From Mikania micrantha (Eukaryota > Streptophyta > Magnoliopsida > Asterales > Asteraceae): DNA of 64,000 bases. Positions 34,465-45,700 of this stretch are shown here, one piece after another. Each line of letters begins with the position of its first letter. Within the stretch, counting starts at the first letter, position 1. The stretch covers positions 121,283,027 to 121,347,026 of the forward strand of contig CM018680.1 of NCBI GenBank assembly GCA_009363875.1, read 5' to 3'. The translations under genes were made by a program, and so were the position numbers. Below the pieces are notes generated by a model. That model was not told the DNA's origin, did not search any database, and saw nothing but the letters and a program-made list of their open reading frames with translations.

Positions 34465-35694
34465 TTACATACTAGCATAGGCATTATGTAAAAGAAACGT
34501 ACCAGTCAAGATGATAGAATCATCTTTAGTGTCTTTGGAGTCAATTGCAAATGCATTGCCCATCGCCGCGCTTCCTTCCACTTTCTTCAGCTGTGGGCAA
34601 TCCCTACGCCAATGCCCAGGCTTGCCACACTTATAACACCCCTTAACGACCTTCTGGTTGTCTTTGCTACCAACTGGCTTGCTTCTACACTCCTTGGCCA
34701 TGTGACCATTTCTTCCGCATTTCCGACATCGATAGCGTTCACACTGGCCGTTGTGATGATATGGGCATCTTTTGCACTTAGGGTATTTCCCTTGGTAGAC
34801 ATTCTTGCCCTTGGTACTGGATGGTGTAGCAGTAGAGTCGCTAGTTGTTGCTGACTGGTTATGGAGTTGCATTTGTTGGGAAGAGGGAGTTTGGTTCTGA
34901 CTAGACTCCCACTTGCGCTTGCGATCTTGAGGCTTCAGGTGTCCACCCTTCTTGGGTAGCTTACCCTGTGCTACCGCTTGGTCAGTCAAATGGTGAGCCA
35001 GGCAAATGGTGGGTTGAAGGAGAGTGGGGTCTATCATGTTAACCAAGCTTTGGATCTGTTCGGGTAATCCACTGACGTACGACTCAATCTTTTTGTATTC
35101 CGGGGTCACCATTTCTGGGTGTTGTTTACACCATTCGTGAAATCGAGTGGTGTACTGTTCGATTTCAGATCCTTCCATTTTGTGATTCCAGAACCCCTCC
35201 AGTTTCTTGATTTCGTTCTGTGGACAATATTCTTCCTTCAACATTTTGACGAAATTTTCCCAGGGAATGGAGTTAGCAGTCTCCAGACTCAGTGTCTGGA
35301 CATGCGAATTCCACCAAGTGAGGGCTTGTCCTTCTAGAGTCCCGGTAGCAAATTTCACTTTGTCTTCTTTAGAACACCTGCACATGTGGAAGATGGATTC
35401 GGCCCTCTTAACCCATTGGAGCAGTCTTACCGCTCCTTCTGATCCCGTGTATGGTTGAGGATGGTAGCTAAGGAAAGTTTTGAAGGTGCATCCTCTTGAG
35501 CTGTTGTTGTGAGTCTCACTTCCTGTCTCACTGTTTAAGCATGCAGCCTCGTAATCCGTAATGGCCTTGTTAACCAGTTGTTCTACCATGGCCTCGACAG
35601 TCGCAGAATTGATTGACGGGTTGTTGGTGCGCACATACGTTCCTTGACCATCCATTTGTTGGTACCTATATACAATAGATATTGTATTACTCAC
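34465..35694 (-). CDS. Gypsy B Gag (409 aa), open, ends at the protease boundary
   Basis: The Gag domain (YTGSEGAVRLLQWVKRAESI, then ALTWWNSHVQTL) is followed by a basic, Gln-rich linker. Two CCHC knuckles come next (CRKCGRNGHMAKEC and CYKCGKPGHWRRDC). The frame ends TFLLHNAYASM and then TAA, where family A continues with its protease DTGAD. The codons right after the stop read CDIGANSS, so the stop sits about two residues before the protease active site. The better start is probably Met14 (MDGQGTY, 35655). Gag alone can form particles, so this protein could still be functional. Confidence 0.85.
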   Translation of the reverse strand: MSNTISIVYRYQQMDGQGTYVRTNNPSINSATVEAMVEQLVNKAITDYEAACLNSETGSETHNNSSRGCTFKTFLSYHPQPYTGSEGAVRLLQWVKRAESIFHMCRCSKEDKVKFATGTLEGQALTWWNSHVQTLSLETANSIPWENFVKMLKEEYCPQNEIKKLEGFWNHKMEGSEIEQYTTRFHEWCKQHPEMVTPEYKKIESYVSGLPEQIQSLVNMIDPTLLQPTICLAHHLTDQAVAQGKLPKKGGHLKPQDRKRKWESSQNQTPSSQQMQLHNQSATTSDSTATPSSTKGKNVYQGKYPKCKRCPYHHNGQCERYRCRKCGRNGHMAKECRSKPVGSKDNQKVVKGCYKCGKPGHWRRDCPQLKKVEGSAAMGNAFAIDSKDTKDDSIILTGTFLLHNAYASM

Positions 35695-36472
35695 TGTTAG
35701 AGTTATTGCGTGTAAGCATGTGTAGGGAGGGAATATATCATAAACTTAAGATATCATTTCAAAAGTAGGATCATAGGTTTGACGAGATTACTGCTACCAA
35801 AATGATTTGTATGAGCACAACTGGCTCATCTCGGTTCTAACAATAGTACAATACTATATATAATAAAGAAATAAACTACTCGGTGGAAACAGCGAAGCTC
35901 GAATCTCCACTTCCAGAGGTGTACTATACAGTTTCCCAGCTGGTTGTAGCTTATCAATTGAACTTGCCAGAATTCGTATGTACCTATAAATTCACGATTA
36001 CGTTGGCCACCATAATCGTCAATTTATCTTACACAGTCATTCTAGTTCATTCAATCTCAAGCTACTTAACAATCTCGGGTTCGAAGTTTTGCTTCCTGAG
36101 AGTCGATACTAAGGTTACAATCCTTAAACATGCGTCATTTGACTGGGTTTACACTCAAGAAAGAGGTTGGAAAAAGGCGTTCGATTTGAGTTGGATTGTG
36201 CTATAGGAGTCTTCTTCATAGCATAGAAGAGTTTCCTCTTCGGTTTAGAGTTCGCCTTTTCGCTAATTCCCTTGCACAGGCCGTATGTGTAGTTGAGTGT
36301 TAACGCCCACTAAGGGTGCCGGATGCATGCTCGTAAGAGTTAGATCAAGTCACAAAGCATATTGTTTAAGTTAAGCACATAATGTGTTGTGTGAAACTAG
36401 TGTAGTGTCTAATGTAGAGCAGTGGCTATAGTCTAAGTTCACTACATGCAAACCTAGTTCCCTATAACCAAA

Positions 36473-36484
36473 GCTCTGATACCA
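36473..36484 (-). other. Gypsy B primer binding site
   Basis: TGGTATCAGAGC on the - strand, three bases from the 5' LTR. It is an initiator-Met tRNA type site. Confidence 0.85.
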
Positions 36485-36487
36485 GTC

Positions 36488-39476
36488 TGTCACACCCCCA
36501 AATTCCCACTCGTGGTGTCAGTCCACGTGGGTGTGACGTGGCCAGGATCACAGCTCATGGTCATATAGAACGACTCTATATGAGTTAACTCAACCATACA
36601 GTTTGTAAAATAAGACTAGTTTCATAAGTTTAGCAGCGGAAAAGTTCATCATTAAAGCAGCGGAATTAAGTAATCAGAACTACATTGTTAACATTGTTTA
36701 AAATGACAAAAATCAAAACATAAGCCTAGGATTAGAGTCTATATGTATGCAGACTCTCTTGTGCATCTCCATGTGCATCCTAGCTCGTGCTGTTCAGTTA
36801 CCTGAGAATACATGCTAAAGTGTGTCAACATAAAGTTGGTGAGTTCACAGGTTTAAGTATTGGAAAACAGTAAAACAGTTATATATACCGGGTATGCTAA
36901 ATAGTTTTGTTGGATCTACGATCCGTAGAGTGTGTCATGTCATCTTACCGAAACTCGACTGTTTCCATTTGCCTCTGCGGGTCATCGCGGAACCCGACAT
37001 CAACATCGATATTACACTCGTTATGACCGCAGTCAACGTTGTTGCCGAGTGGGGCTAGTCAAACCCAGTAGTACTACGTAATAACGACTCGTTTGTACAC
37101 AACTAACGGTAAGGGTAGAGAGGTCTTGATGCGATAATAGTACACTCAAAATAGTTTTGTAACATACCGGTCATATATCTAAAGCAGTTGCATAGTATTC
37201 TCACCCCAAAAGATTAGTAAAACATTTAATGAGTAAAAGTGGGGCTGTAAACTCACCTGAGTTTGCTTGAGTGCGTTCTTACGAGAACGGAGTAGCTCGC
37301 TGGCTAGTAGATACCTATATCACATAGGTGTTATAAGTTTGTGATCATATTTGTGTGGGTCTCACAGGACCGTATTCATGTCTAAACAACTCCTGGTTGT
37401 TATGTGGGTCGCGTTGACCGTGGTTGACCGTGTTGGTCGTGTTGATCGTGTTTGACCTAACGACCCGTTGGTGAATCGTGTGTCGTTTGTGTATCGTGTA
37501 ACATTCGTGTAAGTGCTCGTCGGGTGCAAAACATGCAAGTCTCGTCTATGGACAACTTACTATTTATAGTAAGTTTCCATTTATGGGAAGTTCACAAAGC
37601 ATATTGATTTTATAGTTCTAGCATGCTCATTTGTCCTATGTGATCATGTTAACACATAGCACATCATCATATGAATTCACATAAGTTGTTTAGGTCATGT
37701 TGGCACACAAAAGTTTCCTAAAATGGAAAGTTTCCATTTCTAGCATATGCGGTATCGGAATCCGTATAACTTAGCATTCCATCATCATATTATATCAGGT
37801 TAAACCATTTAGCATATTCAAAACATACAAAACATTCATAAGTCGTGATTTCTAAGAATAAAGTTACTAAAAATAGTAACTCTGTCCTAAATGCATCAAA
37901 GGTTCATCCTAAACACTTCTAATCTATTTTCATATAACAAGTCATCATAATAGAGCACGTAACATCATTTAAGCATGTTGGTCTAGATCCAATCACTATC
38001 TATCAACATTTTGACTATGAAAGTTACTAAAAATAGTAATTATGACTATTATCATACAAATAACCATTCTAATCTATCCTAGACCATTTTTATCACACAT
38101 ATCATCATATTATGCCTTTTAACATTATCTAATCATGCTCATATAGTCAAAATCACCATTTATCGATATTTAGGCCCAAAAAGTTACTAAATATAGTAAT
38201 TTGGCTAGATATGACCATAATCAACTTCAAACTCACATTCTAAGCATCAATATTACTCTAAAATCGTTCTAATATCAAATCCATATACATGCATGTTCAC
38301 AATACTATCCATTTCACCATTTTCTAACTAAAAAGTTACTATTAATAGAAAGTTCATCAAAAATCATAGTTTTAACCATATTAACAACATCCAACCATGT
38401 AGATCATCACCACTAACATTTATATTCATATAACATCATTCAAAATCATCTAAAACGCCTTAGATCATACATGCATGTCAAGATTTCATCATTTCGTGAC
38501 CAAAATACGCATTTCATACAAACACATCATCATGGATTGTCATATATCCTTACAATAACATTATAGATCATCAATTACAGTGGATTCATCGACAAACCCA
38601 GATTCAAATGGGTGAAAATTCGTGCATGTGGTGGATGAGTGCTTGCATGCGGGTTCTACCCATTGCATGTGTGTGTTTTGAGGTGTAGAGAGCATTTTAG
38701 TCATAGAACTACCTTCCAAAGCCTCAAGATGGTCGAGATGGTGACAAGATCAGCCCCCAATGCTTCTGGAACTTCGAATGATGCAGGTTCAAGAGGTTGG
38801 TGGTGGTTTCAAGCTCCAAATATGGACTCCAAGCTTCAATCCTCTTCAATCTTAAGCTTCAAGGACCTCCAATGGCTTCCAAGAGGTCAATTCAGGGTGT
38901 TTCAGAGAGAAATGATCGAGATGTAGCGTGCTTGGCCGAAGAAATGATTAAGAGTAGAGTAGGATAGGATTTGCCTTGGTTAAATAAAGATATTGTCGAC
39001 TGGCACCCATCGCGTACCGCGGAAAAGTCAGAAAAGATTCCTCGCGATACGCGGAGGAATTCGGGGTTCAAACCCCCGCGTCGCCTGTCGCGTACCGCTA
39101 CAGGACCTCCTGTTGGGCCATCGCGTACCGCGATGGGCCCCTGGAGAGCCCAATAAACCTAGTTTTGTTGTCTCGAACCGATTTTCGCGTATTTCTCGAT
39201 TACGCTTATCGTTTCTCGATATATAAACATTGTTCCCAATATTTTAGGTTCCCCAGAACCTAGGTGCAGTGAAAGTGTACTGTGGTTTCACCAACGTTCG
39301 TTATTCAAGACACGTGCGTTGTGTTTTGCGATAATTCCATGAATTATCAGTGCGTTTGGTCTGTTGTGCTACGTGTCACACTAAATATTAATTATTCTAA
39401 TGCCACGTATGCAATAATAATATAAATTATTATTAAAGTAAAGTTAGTGCTGACCTGGAATTTACGAGGTGTCACA
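36488..39476 (-). repeat. 5' LTR of gypsy B
   Basis: This has the same length and, by eye, the same sequence as 28239-31227 (offset 8,249). It contains the matching donor-like (37256) and acceptor-like (36802) sites. Confidence 0.92.
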
Positions 39477-42400
39477 GATCTTGAGCTTGATTTTCAACCA
39501 TTTCTTGTAATTTTGGTGTCTAAATCACCACAATCATTAGTAGAACACAAAAGTACAACGGATCTAAGCTTTTATCCAGCCAAATCGAGGTAAATCTCAA
39601 GTTTTATGTTCGGTTTGGGGTTTGAAAACCCTAACTTCGAACCACCTTCATGTAACCGGTTTAAACCCTTTCGAACCCTAAGAAGCACACCACAACACCT
39701 TAGAATGAAGTAGGAACAAGAGATACACCATTGGACGAGCTTAACTCTCGGCTTTTGGTGGCTGCATCTGAGTAAACTCGAACGGCCGAATGGGCCTTCA
39801 GTAGGTTGCCGAATGACCCACAGGTCGAATGACTCACTCTCCGTTCGCCGAATGACCCTAGCTGATCTCATTTCCTCTTTCGCCGAATGAGCAGGTCCAG
39901 AAGCCATCTCATTCGCCAATAGTCATTCGACAATCTCTCATTCGGTCTAGGTTCATACGCTCAAAGTCCATTCGACCAAGGCCCATTCGTCCCCATGCCC
40001 CTTTCGGCTAAGTCTCATTCGGTTGAGACTATTCGGCAAAACCCCCTTCAGTCGGGCACTCCCTATTCGGCCAATACTTCTTTCGACTTAAACTCATTTG
40101 TCATGGCAAGATTTGAATCGGAATTGGTTTCCTTGTGCATGGGATGCATGGGAGGGGTACGTGGGGTATGCACGGGAGTTAATCACGTGGAATTATGCAT
40201 GCATGGGAATAAATGGTGTGTGTGCATGAGGGTGCATGCATGGGTTGAGTAAGTGGGTGAGCTAGGATTTCCCATATATAGGTACATGGGGAAAAACACA
40301 TACAAGGCTACATGGATCAAAATGTTAATATGGAACATCAAGTGTTGATTTAATTATTAATCTTTAAACCTTAAGATGTTCTATAAAACATGTGACTAAC
40401 CTAGATGGTATGTAAACTATCAAGGATAGTTAATCAAGGAACTAACAAGGAAATCGTTTAAAGATCAGAGTTAAATACTGGGCCCAAGGGTGGCCCAATG
40501 GGTTTAATATAAGCCCATCAAGTCTAATTACACTTTTCTTAAATTAATTATGATTTTCAGAAATTAAATTATAACCTTATTAAAATAATTAAATGACTTT
40601 CATAAATAAATGTTTAACTTAAATTGAACTAAATAATTTCTAATCAAAAGGTTTATTTAAAACGAGTTAACTTAAAACTATTTTAGGCAAAGATTGATAA
40701 TTACTAATGTGGGTTAAAGGGTTTACAATTGGGTAATATGTTAGATTGATTAGAAAGAGTCATAGAAATACACTAGTAAATTAGGACACTTAGTTGCACA
40801 CCGAGACCAAACCCTAGACACGACGATTATCGTATATACTTATCGTATTCGAAATCTTTTAAAACAACTCAGGAACCGAAGATACATAAGCAACAACAAC
40901 GAGCGCGCATTTGTGGTAATTCAATACAAAGCAGCACAGGTGAGTTCATTGCCCCTTTTCTAAACATTTTTGTTTTAAAACGCGGGGCTGAGAAGCATGC
41001 GTAAACTGTTTTATTTAAACTGTTTATTTAAATGCTTTTATTTTATTATATGTTTTACATATATATGTTAATTGATACTCCTAGACTCCTGTCTAGGAAA
41101 TTATTAAACAAGCTCAAGTTATCAATTGAATTTAAGTACTCTTTTGAGTAATACCTTAAATCTAAATTCTAAATCAACCCTTAGTCCATCAAGTTCAAAT
41201 TCAAGAATCTAAACTCAAAGTGAAATCAAAAGAACAAGATCAATAAATCATATTCAAGGGAATCATAACTCAGTGTGTGATCTGAGGCCCAAGAATCATA
41301 AATCAAATCAATTATCATTCAAAATCATGGGAACTCAAAGAATCAAGAATCAAGAGACTCAAGAGATCAGAAATCATAAATGTGTGTGACTCATGGAAAT
41401 AATGAAATCATTATGATCTAATGAACTCATTAATACTCAAGTCATGGTGGATGTCAGTTGTATATGGAATCAAGATCACGTGTAACACACATATAAAGTC
41501 CCTTCAGGTATAGAAGACTCTTGTAGTCAGGCTATACGGGCAACAACGTGAACAATCATTGAAATCAATATCAAAATCATGAGAATCAAGAGATCAAGAA
41601 TCAAAGGATATCCATAAAGTCCCCGCATGTACAGAAGACCTTTGGGTCAAGCTGTAAGGGCAAATCATTAAAATCCCGTCACGCCCAGGTATACTCCTTG
41701 TGAGTTATGCCTGGTATGGGTCACGTGTGAGAGGTTACAACTTGGACAACCACCAACAACTAAGTCTAACTGATTGAGTAAAATTACACTCAATCATCAT
41801 GTCTTAGTTGCATTTAAATGTTTTATTTAATTATTTAATTAAATATTTGACATTTCGCTATTATCACCGATGTTTGGAAAATCATTCATCTATGAGAAAC
41901 TCAAGAGATTCAAAGTCAAATCAGGTTTCATTATCATAATTCAAATCAGAAGTGTTGGGTAAAAATGCTTAATTATCATTAACGACAGTGTCATATGCAT
42001 ATTAGTATGTGGTGGGATGGTGGCTAGGGCTTGTCCCTTACATATGCCCTATATATAAGCATACCGATGTGGATGTTACATGTGGAGTTAATGAGGTTAG
42101 GGTCTTTACCGAAGGAGGTTTTCAAATCATTTTCAAATCATAAGACTATATGAACTCACCAACCATGTGTTGACTTTATTTTTGCATGACTTCTCAGGTG
42201 ACGAACAGGTCAACTAAGGAGTTATTCCTTTTTGGATTAGGACTTCAGATAGAAGACTTAACTTTTGGACCTGCATTATTTTTGAAGACATCATTATGCA
42301 AATTATTTTGTACATCTTGTGTAAATACAAGATAGAAATATATGATGTTTATAGTAGATTTACATTGTTAAATTATAAACAATACTGATGTAATTTAACT

Positions 42401-42709
42401 TTGTAATTCTATTATATGTAGCATTTCTCATTTGTATCATGTGCAATGTAAACAATCTGATCATCACGATTATCACTCACGATATCGCGCCCCGAGAACT
42501 TTCCGCCCGACGGGACAACCGATCCTATCCCGCCGGCTCGGGGTGTGACAGATTGGTATCAGAGCCATGGTTATAGAGAAATATAGGTCATTTGTTTAAA
42601 CGGTTTGGCCTAGACTATAACCTAGGGACCCTGCATGTAGAGAACATAGGATTTAAGACTTATTGCATATTGTCTTCTGCATTCGATCATTGCACTAACC
42701 AATATTCAT

Positions 42710-45700
42710 TTGGTTATGATCAGAATGCCGCCACGAAGACAACCTCCGCTGTTGACATCGACACAAGACCAAGCTCCACACTCCTCGACGCCATCGCCAA
42801 ATGACTCACCACCGCCACCTCCTCCACCGCCTCCACCTCCTCCTCCACTGATCACCGAGGCATCAGGTTCAGGAACAACACCTATACTGGATCCTACTAC
42901 TATAGCTTTGGTGACACTACTGAGCAGCCAGATGACCAATCAGATGAAAGCGGCGATACCGGAGATGTTCAACCTTCTCCGTAATGAGATCAACAACACT
43001 GGCAATTCATCAGGAGAAGCCAGTGGGAATACTGGTGGTACCTCACACTACTCTTACAAGTCATTTGTAGGATGTAAGCCGCCTAGCTTTAGCGGATCTG
43101 AAGGAGCCGTTGGATTAATCCAATGGATTGAAAAGATTGAGGCTACTCTGGACCTCTGCAGCTGTCCAGAGCACCATAGAGTCCGCTACTCTGCTGGAAC
43201 ATTCAACAAACGGGCTCTGACCTGGTGGAATGGTCAGATCAACGCCCGAGGAAGAGAAGAAGCCATGGCCATGCCATGGGAGGATTTCAAGACACTGCTG
43301 CGAACAGAGTTCTGCCCCAAGAATGAGTTGCAGAAACTGGAGGTTGAATTATCCAACCATGTGATGAAAGGGGCTGATCATATGGGGTATACTACTCGTT
43401 ACCACGAGTTAGTTGCTTTAGTACCCGACATGGTACCTACTCTGGAGAAGAGAATTGATAGATATGTGGGTGGACTTCCTGCCTGCATTCAGGGCATGGT
43501 TGTTTCAGCCAACCCTACTACTGTCGAGTCTGCAGTGAGACTGTCTGGAAAACTCACAGATCTGATGGTTGCCTCTGGAGTTCTGAAGAAAGAGGCTGAC
43601 ACTGGCAAGAGAAAGGAAGAGTCTTCAAAGAAGCCACAACATCCGCAACACCCGAAGAAGAAACAGAAATTTATCAAGAACTACACTGTGGCTACTCCCC
43701 TGAACCAAGTAGCAGCGGCACAACAAAGTGTGCCCAAGAGGCAGTATACTGGCCCGCATCCTTTGTGTACTAAGTGCCAGTATCATCACAATGCTAACAC
43801 TCCCTGCAGACAATGCACGGGATGTGGAAGGAAGGGTCATTGGGTTCAGCAATGCCGGATGACACCTAACCCAGCTGTCAACAATGCTGCACTAGCTCTC
43901 CCTCCACCAGCCAACCAGAACAATGGTGGATGCTTCAACTGTGGCGAACAAGGCCACTTTGCAAAGAACTGCCCGAAGAAAGCACAACAAGCAGTTCAAG
44001 CTCCTCGTGGAAGGGCTTTTGTTATTGGAGCACCAGCTGCACGCCAGGACCCGAATGTGGTCACTGGTACGTTTCTCTTACATGACTTTTATGCATCTGT
44101 TCTATTTGACACTGGTGCGGATCAGAGTTTTATCTCTGCCGATTTTGCATGCCAACTAGATTCTATAGAAGAACAGTTAGATTCCCCTTACATTATAGAA
44201 GTAGCTAACGGAAAACAGATCACAGTTAGTACAGTTCACAGGAATTGCCCATTGACACTTAATGGTCATACATTTGCCATCGACTTAATACCGATGGAGT
44301 TGGGTAGTTTTGACATCATTGTTGGAATGGATTGGCTTTCCTCTAACCGAGTGGAAGTCATCTGTTCTGAAAAGCTGCTTCGAGTTCCATTACCAGATGA
44401 TCGTGTATTGGAAGTCAGAGGGGATCAAGCAAAACGAAGTGTCAAAATCATTTCCTGCATAAAGGCGCGTAAGTGTTTACAGAAGAAGTGTGTAGCTTTC
44501 TTGGCTCATGTAGTGGAAAAAGAGAAAGACAAGAAGAAGATACAAGACGTACCAGTAGTAAGAGAGTATCCAGAAGTATTTCCTGAAGACCTACCAGGTT
44601 TGCCTCCTGTGCGACCGGTAGAGTTCCGAATCGATTTAGTTCCTGGAGCAACTCCTGTTGCTAAATCTCCTTATCGACTAGCACCTTCGGAGATGCAGGA
44701 ATTATCAAACCAGTTGCAGGAGTTATTGGACAAAGGATTCATTAGACCGAGCTACTCGCCTTGGGGAGCTCCGGTTTTGTTCGTAAAGAAGAAAGACGGA
44801 TCGTTCAGAATGTGCATAGATGATGATTTCTCTAGGTCTTTGTTATCATATAACATTAATGAGAACTCAACAAAGACTAAAAGAAAAAGAGACTTAGAAA
44901 CTTCATCCATGTTGTGGCATCAACGTTTAGGCCACATATCACGGGATCGCTTATCTCGACTCGTGAAGGATGAAGTTTTACCTTCTCTTGATTTCACTGA
45001 TTTTGGAACATGTGTCAAATGCCTTAAAGGAAAAATGACAACAGCAACTAAGAAAGGTGCCACTCGGAGTTCTAATTTATTAGAAATAATTCACACCGAT
45101 ATTAGTGGCCCCTACACTATTGCTGGAATAACTGGACATACTTCATTTATCACTTTCATTGATGATTATTCTCGTTACATGTACTTGTATCTAATCAAGG
45201 ACAAATCTGAATCACTTACAACTTTTAAAGATTATAAAATTGAAGTTGAAAATCAACTAGATCTTAAAATTAAAGTTGTGAGATCAGATAGAGGAGATGA
45301 ATATTATGGTAGACATACTGATGTGGGTAAGGCTCCTGGTCCATTTTATGAGTTTTGTAAAGGCCAGGGGATCGTGAACCAATACACCATGCCCGGTACT
45401 CCTCAACAAAATGGTGTTGCTGAAAGGAGAAATAGAACCCTAATGAACATGGTGCGTAGTATGTTAGCCAACTCAGATTTACCCTCATTCCTCTGGACCG
45501 AGGCCTTAAAGACAGCAGTTCATATACTCAATAGAGTTCCTTCGAAATCTGTCCCTAAAACTCCTTATGAACTCTGGACAGGAAGGAAACCGAGTCTTAG
45601 ATATATGAAAGTATGGGGTTGTCTTGCCGAAGCTAAACTCTATAATCCCTTCTTAAAGAAGCTTGACATGAAAACTGTTACATGTTACTTCATCGGGTAT

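Larger units (their letters stand above)
28239..39476 (-). mobile_element. Gypsy family B element, 11,238 bp, coding-defective
   Basis: Its LTRs are 2,989 bp each (28239-31227 and 36488-39476), and both begin and end identically. No difference was noticed by eye, and short open frames at matching places translate identically. The target duplication GATCT flanks it exactly. Read on the - strand, the 5' LTR is 39476-36488, the PBS TGGTATCAGAGC is at 36484-36473, and a G-rich tract (AACTGGGGGATGA) precedes the 3' LTR. Gag is open but ends at a stop next to the protease site. Pol is reduced to frameshifted fragments. Recent arrival with dead pol implies help from a related active element. Confidence 0.92.
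27458..42550 (+). repeat. Gypsy A, second LTR, split by gypsy B (27458-28238 and 39482-42550)
   Basis: The two parts together give 3,850 bases against 3,839 in the first LTR; the difference is the 11-base insertion near 28050. Gypsy B lies between them, with GATCT duplicated at 28234-28238 and 39477-39481. The LTR ends GGGTGTGACA and is followed by a second PBS and a second, truncated gag-pol. It thus sits between two interiors instead of closing the element. Confidence 0.88.
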
